Assembly: GCA_002363635.1 (NCBI GenBank)
Contig: DEWM01000007.1
Location: forward strand, 1 to 9,806
Direction of reading: 5' to 3'
Length of the DNA: 9,806 nucleotides
Source of the DNA: Caryophanales bacterium UBA3210
Lineage (GTDB): Bacteria > Bacillota_I > Bacilli_A > RFN20 > CAG-449
Shown here: piece after piece, positions 1-6,084 of the stretch
How the letters are laid out: each line of letters opens with the position of its first letter
How positions within the stretch are numbered: position 1 is the stretch's first letter
Made by a program: the position numbers and the translations under genes
Notes under the pieces: generated by a model
Seen by the model: the letters and a program-made list of their open reading frames with translations, nothing else
What the model was told of the DNA's origin: nothing
Databases searched by the model: none

Positions 1-466
1 GTCTATTGTTAACGAAGATTATATCGATAAGAGGGAGAAGAACTGCTAAACCGATAGGAATGAATAAGACAAGAATTGAAATTAAATTAAATGATAATCC
101 TCCAATGACGTCTCCATATTTTTCTGAATTAGATAAGAGTACTGCAGTAAGTGGGGAAATAATGCTTGTTAATGAATAAGTAAGATGTGCCCATAAATAT
201 CTTTTATAAGTAATGTCATCTCTTAATGAAGCAGAGAGTGCAAGAAGTGACATGACGATAGAAATAGCACTGATATTTGTTAAGACTCCGTAAATAATAT
301 ATAAGCCTCTTGCTCTTTGAAATTCTTCTCCAACTGGATAGCTAAGTGATCTCATAATACTTATTGATTTTCCTAATGTTACAATAAAGAAAATCATCAT
401 TCCAACATTGATAAGACTACCAAGCAAAGTGAACCATTTAAATTTTTTAAAATTTACTATTTCCAT
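1..466 (-). CDS. Unrecognised multi-pass membrane protein (N-terminal part, cut by window edge)
   Basis: Reading the minus strand from the ATG at 466-464 gives 155 uninterrupted codons running off the left edge, so the C-terminus is missing. The product starts MEIVNFKKFKWFTLL and has four hydrophobic stretches, about residues 11-32, 55-79, 89-112 and 119-152. These are separated by short polar loops with basic residues (KFK, RAR, RDD, KRY), as expected for an integral cytoplasmic-membrane protein. I see no catalytic, transporter or signal-sensing motif and cannot assign a family. The start is supported by a TATAAT box about 25 bases upstream, but the ribosome binding site (GGGG, 476-479) is a poor anti-Shine-Dalgarno match. 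It is transcribed divergently from the diadenylate cyclase gene, so no functional link is implied. Confidence is high for a coding region and low for any function. Confidence 0.75.
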   Translation of the reverse strand, partial: MEIVNFKKFKWFTLLGSLINVGMMIFFIVTLGKSISIMRSLSYPVGEEFQRARGLYIIYGVLTNISAISIVMSLLALSASLRDDITYKRYLWAHLTYSLTSIISPLTAVLLSNSEKYGDVIGGLSFNLISILVLFIPIGLAVLLPLIDIIFVNNR

Positions 467-491
467 AAATCTCAACCCCGCGTTTTAGTCT

Positions 492-520
492 ATTATAATA
501 AATATCATCTAGAAATTAAA
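492..520 (-). promoter_or_regulatory. Candidate promoter for the left-edge membrane protein
   Basis: On the minus strand a perfect TATAAT box (492-497) lies 17 bases downstream of a weak TTTAAT -35 (515-520). Initiation near 485 would leave an 18-20 base leader before the ATG at 466. The -35 matches the consensus at only three of six positions, so this call rests mainly on the -10 box. Confidence 0.4.
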
Positions 521-560
521 TAAAAATGCAAATAAAGTAATATGTATCTTTTCATTCTTC

Positions 561-589
561 TTTTAATTTTTTATTAACTATGTTAATAT
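561..589 (+). promoter_or_regulatory. Candidate extended -10 promoter for cdaA
   Basis: TG-T-TAATAT (581-589) has the TGn extension typical of Gram-positive extended -10 promoters, with a weak TTTTAA -35 (561-566) at 17 bases. The predicted start near 596 leaves a very short leader containing the AGAGGA ribosome binding site at 600-605. The surrounding DNA is almost all A/T, so chance matches are likely. Confidence 0.35.
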
Positions 590-610
590 CTTATGAGTAA
601 GAGGATATAA

Positions 611-1360
611 ATGAGCATTATTGATTTTGCTAACGTTAATGTTTTAATTGACTTTATCGTAACTGTAATAGTTTTAATCACTGTTACTAGCGGTCTTTTA
701 GTGTTGATGAAAAGAACATTTGTTGTCGTTTCTTTATCACTTACTGCTGTACTAGTTATCTTATGCAAGATTTTATGCTTAGATAACGCAGCAATTGGAC
801 TTGAGATTACATACTTTGGTATGGCGATTATCTATTCAATGGTTAATTTACAAGAATTTAGATATATTGTATTAAATAACGTTCATATTAGACGTAGAGG
901 AAATAAAGATAATCAAATGAGTAAAGAAGCTTTCTATAAGCTTATTGCAGATACTGTTGGTTCTTTATCTAGAACAAAAACAGGCGCAATTATTACATTT
1001 GAAAAATCAAACCCACTTGATGAAATTATTAAAAATGGAACTGCGATTAACGCTCCAGTATCACAAGAATTATTAATGACAATTTTCTATCCAGGTACTA
1101 GACTTCATGATGGAGCAGTTGTTATTAAAGGGAATTTGATTGTTGCAGCATCTGTTTACTATACTCCTACCACTAGAGCATTGTATGGTAAATATGGTTC
1201 TAGACATAGAGCAGCATTTGGTATTTCAGAAATTACTGATTCAGTAACAGTTGTTGTTTCTGAAGAAACAGGTAGAATTTCGATTGCATATAAAGCAAAT
1301 ATGGAATCAGTATCATACGATCGTTTCTTAGATGAATTTACTGAAGCAATGGAAGACTAA
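611..1360 (+). CDS. cdaA: CdaA-type membrane diadenylate cyclase (c-di-AMP synthase)
   Basis: This enzyme condenses two ATP into cyclic di-AMP, the second messenger that in Firmicutes controls potassium and osmolyte uptake and cell-wall homeostasis. The 249-residue protein has three N-terminal membrane segments (about residues 10-32, 37-57 and 61-80), a basic linker (RRRGNK), and a DisA_N cyclase domain from about 105 to 230. The two signature motifs are present: DGA at 167-169 (within RLHDGAVV) and RHR at 198-200 (GSRHRAAFGISE), followed by SEETG. Length is slightly below the roughly 270 residues of Bacillus CdaA, the difference lying mostly in a short C-terminus. The ATG at 611 follows AGAGGA by five bases and begins just before the first membrane helix. 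In Bacillus, cdaA is followed by cdaR and glmM. Here the gene stands alone and is closed by a terminator, so a direct CdaR/GlmM control circuit cannot be read from the context. Confidence 0.93.
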   Translation: MSIIDFANVNVLIDFIVTVIVLITVTSGLLVLMKRTFVVVSLSLTAVLVILCKILCLDNAAIGLEITYFGMAIIYSMVNLQEFRYIVLNNVHIRRRGNKDNQMSKEAFYKLIADTVGSLSRTKTGAIITFEKSNPLDEIIKNGTAINAPVSQELLMTIFYPGTRLHDGAVVIKGNLIVAASVYYTPTTRALYGKYGSRHRAAFGISEITDSVTVVVSEETGRISIAYKANMESVSYDRFLDEFTEAMED

Positions 1361-1380
1361 TTAGTCTAAGCTTAATAAAT

Positions 1381-1408
1381 AAAAAACGGGATGAACATCA
1401 TCCCTTTT
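1381..1408 (+). terminator. Rho-independent terminator after cdaA, probably two-way
   Basis: A 7-bp perfect stem GGGATGA (1388-1394) / TCATCCC (1398-1404) with a three-base loop ACA is followed by TTTT. An A-run precedes it at 1381-1386, so it can also act on minus-strand transcripts. It closes cdaA about 28 bases after the stop codon. Confidence 0.85.
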
Positions 1409-1422
1409 CTTATAAGTTAAAG

Positions 1423-1449
1423 CAAAAAAAAGAGATACCGAAGTATCTC
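1423..1449 (-). terminator. Terminator of the tRNA-Val transcript
   Basis: Read on the minus strand: a 7-bp perfect stem GAGATAC / GTATCTC capped by the extra-stable TTCG tetraloop, followed at once by a run of eight T residues. It lies 14 bases beyond the CCA end of the tRNA. This is a textbook intrinsic terminator. Confidence 0.92.
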
Positions 1450-1463
1450 ATCGTTATCTTAAA

Positions 1464-1539
1464 TGGTGGGTACAGAGAGGATCGAACTCCCGACCTTCTG
1501 TACGTCAAACAGATGCTCTCCCAGCTGAGCTATATACCC
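1464..1539 (-). tRNA. tRNA-Val, anticodon GAC, with encoded CCA end
   Basis: The minus strand folds into a complete 76-base cloverleaf. Acceptor GGGTATA pairs with TGTACCC (one G-U). The D arm is GCTC/GAGC with an AGCTGGGA loop. The anticodon arm TCTGT/ACAGA holds the loop TTGACGT, giving anticodon GAC (reads GUC/GUU, valine). The variable loop is AGGTC. The T arm GGGAG/CTCTC has the loop TTCGATC. The discriminator is A and CCA is encoded in the DNA. Because CCA is encoded, a CCA-adding enzyme would be needed only for end repair of this tRNA. The gene is monocistronic, with its own promoter and terminator, and faces away from the CCA-enzyme gene. Confidence 0.97.
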
Positions 1540-1563
1540 AGGTCGTTTAGCGATAACGATATA

Positions 1564-1592
1564 AATATAGTAGAAAAAAAGCCTTGTGTCAA
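1564..1592 (-). promoter_or_regulatory. Strong promoter of tRNA-Val
   Basis: On the minus strand a perfect TTGACA -35 (1587-1592), a 17-base spacer and a TATATT -10 (1564-1569) place initiation near 1557, about 18 bases before the mature tRNA 5' end. This is the best sigma-A-type match in the window, as expected for a stable RNA gene. Confidence 0.85.
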
Positions 1593-1612
1593 TAAAATAA
1601 ATTAAATATTTT
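1584..1612 (+). promoter_or_regulatory. Candidate promoter of the CCA-enzyme/dnaD/nth operon, overlapping the tRNA promoter
   Basis: TTGTGT (1584-1589), a 17-base spacer and TATTTT (1607-1612) lie upstream of the AAGGAGG ribosome binding site at about 1626-1632. The -35 hexamer shares bases with the divergent tRNA -35 box (1587-1592), so polymerase binding to the two promoters could be mutually exclusive. The hexamers are only moderate matches in A/T-rich DNA. Confidence 0.4.
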
Positions 1613-1640
1613 TAAGAAAATTAAAAAGGAGGAAAAATCT

Positions 1641-3332
1641 ATGGCTCTACCAGAAGTATATCTAGAATTAGAAAAGATATTTTTTGAGCATGGATATAAA
1701 CTTTTTATGGTTGGAGGAGCTTCTAGAGATTATTTAATGGGACTAGAAGTTTATGATTTTGATTTAGCAACTGATGCTACTCCTGAAGAAATGAAAGAAT
1801 TTATTAATTTTGAAAACCCATTTGTTTCTTTAGGCTCCATTTCTTTTAAATATAAAGGTAAGAAAATTGATATTACTACTATGAGAGTAGAAGGGGAATA
1901 TAAAGATTATCGTCATCCTGAATCAATTAAATTTGTTAAGTCTTTAAGAATGGATGCAAAAAGAAGAGATTTTGCGTTAAACGCTATTTATATTGATAAG
2001 AATGGAAAGAAATATGATTTTTATCATGGACTTGATGATTTAGATAATCATTTAATCTCAATGGTAGGCAAAGCAGATGAAAGATTAAAAGAAGATCCTT
2101 TAAGAATCTTAAGAGCCTTAAGGTTTTCTTTAATTTATGATTATTCTTTAACTCCATCATTAAGAGAAGCAGTTGATAAGAATATGAAGTTATTAAAAAA
2201 GATTTCTTATCAAAAAGCGATGACTGAAATTAAAAAGATGAGAGATTTTGATGAAGATAAGGCTAATTGGCTTTTAAAAATTCATAAAGTTGATCATTAT
2301 ATTCCTTTAGATAACAATTATAAAAATCGTTTAGATGTCATTGATATGCACTGCGATACTATTACAAAAAAAGAATTTAAGAAAGATGGATATTTTAATG
2401 ATTTACATCTTAATTTCTTTAAAATGGCAAAAGGTGAATATCTTGCTCAGTGCTTTGCCATTTTCTTGCCTTTAAAAGTGGAAAAGCATCCTTTTGAAAA
2501 AGCTAAATCATATTATGAAATCTTTAAAAAGCAAATAGCAGAGAATAATAGTATTATTAGCCAAGTTACTTCTTATCAAGAATTAATTAATAATAAGAGT
2601 AAACAAATGATGAGCGCTATTCTTACTTTAGAAGAAGGCGGAATTATTGAAGGCTCCTTAGAAAAACTTGAAGAAGTTTATTCTTGGGGAGTAAGAATGA
2701 TGACACTTACTTGGAATTATGAAAATGAGATTGGCTATCCAAATATTAATTATGGAGATGGTCTAGAAAAAGTAGATAGAAAAAATAAGAATGAGTGGTT
2801 AAAACCTCACTTAGTTAACACTGAAGAAAAGGGACTTAAACCATTCGGTATTCAAGTAGTGAAAAAAATGAATGAACTTGGTATGATTATAGATGTCTCA
2901 CATGGTTCAGACGCATTATTCTATGATGTAATTAAATATTCATCTAAACCAATTGTTGCTTCTCATTCTAATAGTAGAAGTGTCTATAATCATAAGCGTA
3001 ATCTAACAGATGATATGATTAGAGCACTTGCTAAAAATGGCGGAGTAATTGGAATTAATTATTGCCCTGAGTTTGTTTCTAAAAAGAGAAAAACTTCTCA
3101 AATTCCTGATTTAGTTAAACATATTAATCATATTAGAGAAGTTGGAGGAATTGATGTTATTGCTCTTGGTAGTGATTTTGATGGTATTGATACTCCAGTA
3201 GGTATGAGTGATTGTACTAAGACTTTAGAATTAAAAGAGGCATTAATAGAAGCAGGATATTCTCCAAAAGACATTAAGAAAATCTTTCACGATAACTTCT
3301 TAAGAGTTTTTAAAGCAAACTGCTCAAAGTAG
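1641..3332 (+). CDS. Fusion: CCA-tRNA nucleotidyltransferase head/neck + M19 membrane dipeptidase-family domain
   Basis: One uninterrupted 563-codon frame with a strong AAGGAGG site and an ATG at 1641. Residues 1-200 are a class II CCA-adding (poly(A) polymerase-like) catalytic head and neck. Motif A is GG-ASRD (25-30) with the DFD catalytic pair D39/D41. A further carboxylate, D77, sits in IDITTMR. The flexible loop EGEYKDYRHPES typical of full CCA-adding enzymes is kept. Motif B is RRDFALNA (108-115), motif D is EDPLRILRALRF (151-162), and a motif-E-like helix spans about 188-200. The usual body and tail domains that hold the tRNA are absent. After a linker of about 30 residues, residues 231-560 form a complete M19 dipeptidase (renal dipeptidase fold, binuclear zinc). 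Predicted ligands are H237 and D239 (DMHCDT), E332 (LEEGG), H421 (DVSHGS), H442 (ASHSNSR) and D512 (GSDFDG). M19 enzymes usually hydrolyse dipeptides, often with D-residues. Whether both halves are active, and whether tRNA is a substrate, is inference. It heads the dnaD-nth operon, 8 bases before dnaD. Confidence 0.9.
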   Translation: MALPEVYLELEKIFFEHGYKLFMVGGASRDYLMGLEVYDFDLATDATPEEMKEFINFENPFVSLGSISFKYKGKKIDITTMRVEGEYKDYRHPESIKFVKSLRMDAKRRDFALNAIYIDKNGKKYDFYHGLDDLDNHLISMVGKADERLKEDPLRILRALRFSLIYDYSLTPSLREAVDKNMKLLKKISYQKAMTEIKKMRDFDEDKANWLLKIHKVDHYIPLDNNYKNRLDVIDMHCDTITKKEFKKDGYFNDLHLNFFKMAKGEYLAQCFAIFLPLKVEKHPFEKAKSYYEIFKKQIAENNSIISQVTSYQELINNKSKQMMSAILTLEEGGIIEGSLEKLEEVYSWGVRMMTLTWNYENEIGYPNINYGDGLEKVDRKNKNEWLKPHLVNTEEKGLKPFGIQVVKKMNELGMIIDVSHGSDALFYDVIKYSSKPIVASHSNSRSVYNHKRNLTDDMIRALAKNGGVIGINYCPEFVSKKRKTSQIPDLVKHINHIREVGGIDVIALGSDFDGIDTPVGMSDCTKTLELKEALIEAGYSPKDIKKIFHDNFLRVFKANCSK

Positions 3333-3340
3333 GTGAAATT

Positions 3341-3991
3341 ATGGACAAAATTTTAAAACAAATTAATTATCGTTATATTTTAGTAGATTCATATAAGAAC
3401 TTAGGCCTAAATGAAAATGATTTAGCGGTTCTTTTAGTTACTGATAATATCTTAAAGGAAGAACCAATGCTTGTTACTAATGAAATTCTTGCTTTAAAAA
3501 TGACTTTATCAGTTGATGATATTGATGTCATCTTATCTTCTTTAATCAAGAGAGGTTTTATTACTTATGACCATCTTGATAAAAGTATCGTTACATCAAT
3601 GAAACCAACATATGACAAGATTGAAAAGATGTTCTTAGATAATCTTTTACAAAGAACATTAGATCAAAAAGATACTGCAAAAGTTGAAGAAGAAAGAAAT
3701 ATCTTCTTAACATTACAAAAAGAATTAGGTAGATCCTTATCTCCTGCAGAAATTGAAAAAGTTCGTGATTGGGTTAATGATAACATCGATAAAGAAGTCA
3801 TTATTACTTGTTTACACGAATGTCAGGCACGCTTAAAAAGAGTAACTATTAATGCTTTAGATAAACAAATTCAAAAATATTTATCATCTAGAGATATTGA
3901 AAAAGAAGGTTATTCTGCAGTTAATGAAAAATGCAAAAAAGACATTGCTAGAGCAATTGATATTGCAAATGTAAAGTGGACTAATGATTAG
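3341..3991 (+). CDS. dnaD: DnaD-family replication initiation/primosome protein
   Basis: DnaD helps remodel DNA and recruit DnaB and the DnaC helicase at oriC and during restart in low-GC Gram-positives. The 216-residue protein has an N-terminal winged-helix-like region (about 1-100, with LVTNEILALKMTLSVDDIDVILSSL and the following KRGFITY resembling the recognition wing). A C-terminal DnaB_2-type domain lies at about 118-190 and contains the typical LGRSLSPAEIEKVRDWV pattern followed by IITCLHECQARLKR. Length fits the family (Bacillus DnaD about 230). Identification is strengthened by the downstream nth gene, since dnaD-nth is a classic Bacillus pair. AGGTGA overlaps the preceding stop codon and its ATG comes 8 bases after that stop. 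Its own end overlaps nth by 8 bases. Translation is therefore probably coupled along the operon. A conserved YxxxN helix at the very C-terminus was not clearly recognisable. Confidence 0.85.
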   Translation: MDKILKQINYRYILVDSYKNLGLNENDLAVLLVTDNILKEEPMLVTNEILALKMTLSVDDIDVILSSLIKRGFITYDHLDKSIVTSMKPTYDKIEKMFLDNLLQRTLDQKDTAKVEEERNIFLTLQKELGRSLSPAEIEKVRDWVNDNIDKEVIITCLHECQARLKRVTINALDKQIQKYLSSRDIEKEGYSAVNEKCKKDIARAIDIANVKWTND

Positions 3992-4619
3992 TAAAAAATG
4001 TGAAGAAATCTTAGAGTATTTTAATGAGATTTTACCTAATGCTAAATGTGAATTAAATTATTCTAAAGATTACGAATTAGTTATTGCAGTAATGCTAAGC
4101 GCTCAAACGACTGATAAACGTGTAAATGAAGTTGATAAAGAGTTATTTAGTAAATATGATTCTTTAGAAAAACTAAATTCTGCAAGTGAAGAAGATATTG
4201 AAAAGATTATTAGACCAGTTGGTTTATCGAAAAACAAAACTCGTCACGTTAAAGGAATAGTTAAATCATTGATTGAGAATTTTGATTCTAAAGTTCCTGA
4301 AGATAAAGAATTATTAATGTCTTTACCAGGAGTAGGTAATAAAACTGCGAACGTCATTAGAATTGAATTATTTAAGATTCCTGAAATACCTGTTGATACA
4401 CATATTGAAAGAATATCTAAACGTTTAGGTTTAGCGTTATCGACAGATTCAGTCTTGGAAGTAGAAAAGAAATTAAGAAAGAAATTTCCTGAATCTACAT
4501 ATATTAAATTCCATCATCAAATGATTCATTTTGGTAGATATAAGTGCAAAGCACTTCATCCAGAATGTGAAGGATGCAAATTAATTAAATATTGTAAGTA
4601 TTATAAAAAGGTGTCTTAA
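3984..4619 (+). CDS. nth: Endonuclease III (DNA glycosylase/AP lyase, 4Fe-4S)
   Basis: Nth removes oxidised pyrimidines and nicks the resulting abasic site in base excision repair. The 211-residue protein is full length. The helix-hairpin-helix LPGVGNKTANVI (114-125) carries the nucleophile K120, and VDTHIERISKRLG holds the catalytic D138. Both have the same numbers as in the E. coli enzyme. The C-terminal iron-sulfur loop has the exact spacing C-X6-C-X2-C-X5-C (C188, C195, C198, C204). An early LSAQTTDKRVN segment (38-48) is also characteristic. The start codon lies inside the last codons of dnaD (8-base overlap), which indicates translational coupling. The stop codon TAA lies in the loop of the operon terminator. 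No deviations from the family were seen. Confidence 0.96.
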   Translation: MISKKCEEILEYFNEILPNAKCELNYSKDYELVIAVMLSAQTTDKRVNEVDKELFSKYDSLEKLNSASEEDIEKIIRPVGLSKNKTRHVKGIVKSLIENFDSKVPEDKELLMSLPGVGNKTANVIRIELFKIPEIPVDTHIERISKRLGLALSTDSVLEVEKKLRKKFPESTYIKFHHQMIHFGRYKCKALHPECEGCKLIKYCKYYKKVS

Positions 4620-4630
4620 CGGCACCTTTT
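4606..4630. terminator. Two-way terminator between convergent nth and recU operons
   Basis: The stem AAAAGGTGTC (4606-4615) / GGCACCTTTT (4621-4630) has ten pairs, one of them G-U, and the loop TTAAC. T-rich tracts appear on both strands (TTTTGTTTT rightward; TTTTT after the stem leftward). The nth TAA stop (4617-4619) sits in the loop, and recU ends at 4634, four bases from the stem. One hairpin therefore serves both operons. Confidence 0.85.
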
Positions 4631-4633
4631 GTT

Positions 4634-5236
4634 TTAGAAATAAATTTTATCGACGATATCTAGATATTTTAAACGAGGAATATAACCTTGCTCTACTAAG
4701 TGGCCTAGTCTTCTTACTTCATCAATACTAATTGATTTTTTGCCTTCTTTATCTTCATATCTATTAATAATAATAGAACTATCAACTAGATAAACTTCAT
4801 CAAGTGAAGAGAAATATATTAAGAAGAACGCAATAGCGCCTTGTCTTAAAACACCTTTTAAATGTTCAATTTGTTGAGAAGGAATGTTGTGGAAAGAAAG
4901 TGATGTTTTCGATTTAGTTTCTTTACATTCAAAATCGATATATTTACCACGATATACTCCGTTATAGTCAGTAGTAGATTGTTTTTCAAAATAGGCTTCT
5001 GTGATTTTCATTTTTGAATAATCAACTTTAACTATTTTAATTGGAGTAGGTCTTTTGATAATTCTCGCACGATCTTCATCTCTATAAAAATCATTAGAAA
5101 CGTTAACAGCATGTTCAAAATCCATACCACGATTAGCGGCATTTGCAATTTTCTTCTTTTCTTTTTTAGAAGCATCTAATTCTTGTTTTAGAGAAGAAAT
5201 AACTTTATTTGGTTTTCCATTAGGATAATTAATCAT
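4634..5236 (-). CDS. recU: Holliday junction resolvase RecU
   Basis: RecU is the Gram-positive structure-specific nuclease that resolves four-way recombination junctions and also modulates RecA. The 200-residue protein matches the family in length and motifs. It has NYPNGKPN near the N-terminus (3-10), ANRGMDFE (34-41), and a nuclease core with D90 (TTDYNGVYRGK) followed by D101, E103 and K105 (DFECKETK). The NIPSQQIEHL stretch (117-126) corresponds to the NIHxHQxxHM segment of Bacillus RecU. The start overlaps the end region of the upstream exonuclease gene with only one base between that stop and this ATG, so translation is probably coupled. In Bacillus recU is normally paired with the penicillin-binding protein gene ponA. 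That gene is absent here and the partner is a DnaQ-like exonuclease. Confidence 0.93.
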   Translation of the reverse strand: MINYPNGKPNKVISSLKQELDASKKEKKKIANAANRGMDFEHAVNVSNDFYRDEDRARIIKRPTPIKIVKVDYSKMKITEAYFEKQSTTDYNGVYRGKYIDFECKETKSKTSLSFHNIPSQQIEHLKGVLRQGAIAFFLIYFSSLDEVYLVDSSIIINRYEDKEGKKSISIDEVRRLGHLVEQGYIPRLKYLDIVDKIYF

Positions 5237-5237
5237 A

Positions 5238-5963
5238 TTATTTTAAGAATTCCTTAATTTCGTTATCTAAATCTTCTGGAGAGATAGTTTGACCATCTAA
5301 AAGTTTTGATAAGATTGCTTTAACTGGTTTAGGCATAGAGCCAGAAATCTGTAAGACGTGTTTATATTCACTTAAGACAATTTCTTTATTAGTATTTAAT
5401 GCATTAAATAAGTTCATTAAATCATAAGCATCATTAAGAGGATCGTGACTTTGACCGTGTGGGGCAACATTAAATAAGCTTAAATAGTTAGTTAATGAAT
5501 AATTGTTACCATTCTTATCTTTGATAAATGAAGAGATGATTGGTAAGAAATCAATTGTGTTTTTACAAATAGAATAACCAACTTCTTTATTTTTGGGCTT
5601 TAAGATTTCAATTGAAGAAAGAATCATCTTATCGTCATTAGAACCAAATGTAATAAATGCATATTTACCAAAATCATTACCAATGAATTTAGAAAATTCT
5701 TTGAACATCTTTTCAACGGTAACACCTTCGTTTTTTAGAAGTGGGTTATCAATTGAAGTTAAGTTAGTAACAATTTTACCAATAGCACCTGCTGGTTTAA
5801 CGTAACGTTTATAAAAAGATGGTTCACTTGTGAAGTGACCTTCTTCATCACATTCGACTTTAACCGCGCCTATTGCAATGATTTCATGAGAAAATTGAGT
5901 TCCTTCAAAGTCGAGAAAACATAAATTTCTTTTTTTCTTAAGTGCTTTAGTTAGTTGATTCAT
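5238..5963 (-). CDS. DnaQ-like (DEDDh) 3'-5' exonuclease-family protein
   Basis: A 241-residue RNase T/DnaQ-fold exonuclease. ExoI is FLDFEGT with D18 and E20. ExoII is FGSNDDKMIL, with D110 the likely ligand. ExoIII is HDPLNDAYDL, with H173 and D178, giving the complete DEDDh set for two-metal 3'-5' hydrolysis of DNA or RNA. The arrangement (FEGT rather than TETT, a G-x-x-D ExoII, and a C-terminal extension of about 55 residues after ExoIII) resembles stand-alone KapD/ERI1-like exonucleases more than the polymerase III epsilon subunit. The true substrate is unknown. The gene is first in a minus-strand pair with recU. A TATACT box at 5981-5986 lies just upstream, without a recognisable -35. 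The ATG at 5963 is preceded by a weak TAGGTA site and is the only start ahead of ExoI that gives a normal N-terminus. Confidence 0.85.
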   Translation of the reverse strand: MNQLTKALKKKRNLCFLDFEGTQFSHEIIAIGAVKVECDEEGHFTSEPSFYKRYVKPAGAIGKIVTNLTSIDNPLLKNEGVTVEKMFKEFSKFIGNDFGKYAFITFGSNDDKMILSSIEILKPKNKEVGYSICKNTIDFLPIISSFIKDKNGNNYSLTNYLSLFNVAPHGQSHDPLNDAYDLMNLFNALNTNKEIVLSEYKHVLQISGSMPKPVKAILSKLLDGQTISPEDLDNEIKEFLK

Positions 5964-6014
5964 ATTTTTTACCTATACCTAGTATATTAGAAAATAGTTT
6001 AAAGGACTAGTAAT

Positions 6015-6057
6015 TTGAATTAAAAGTGTAGTTTTATCATATTAATTATAATATAAT
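6015..6057 (+). promoter_or_regulatory. Candidate promoter region for the gpsB-rnpB-pgsA-cinA-recA string
   Basis: TTGAAT (6015-6020) is spaced 17 bases from CATATT (6038-6043). Two overlapping perfect TATAAT boxes follow at 6047-6052 and 6052-6057 but lack good -35 partners. Any of these would start transcription within 30-40 bases of the strong AAGGAGA site of gpsB (6074-6080). I can assign the region, not the exact promoter. Confidence 0.4.
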
Positions 6058-6084
6058 TAAAAATGTACCTTATAAGGAGAGCTT

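Noticed and set aside
583..768. Minus-strand open frame of 61 codons opposite the start of cdaA
   Set aside because: It is the antisense shadow of the cdaA membrane region, has low-complexity Thr/Ile/Lys content and no ribosome binding site.
2340..2360. Separate start for the M19 dipeptidase at an internal Met near the junction
   Set aside because: The only ATG at the junction lies within the metal-binding IDMHCDT motif and no ribosome binding site precedes it, so a separate dipeptidase product is unlikely and the continuous fusion is preferred.
5593..5805. Plus-strand open frame of 70 codons inside the exonuclease gene
   Set aside because: It is opposite a gene with complete DEDDh motifs and has no initiation signal or recognisable protein features.
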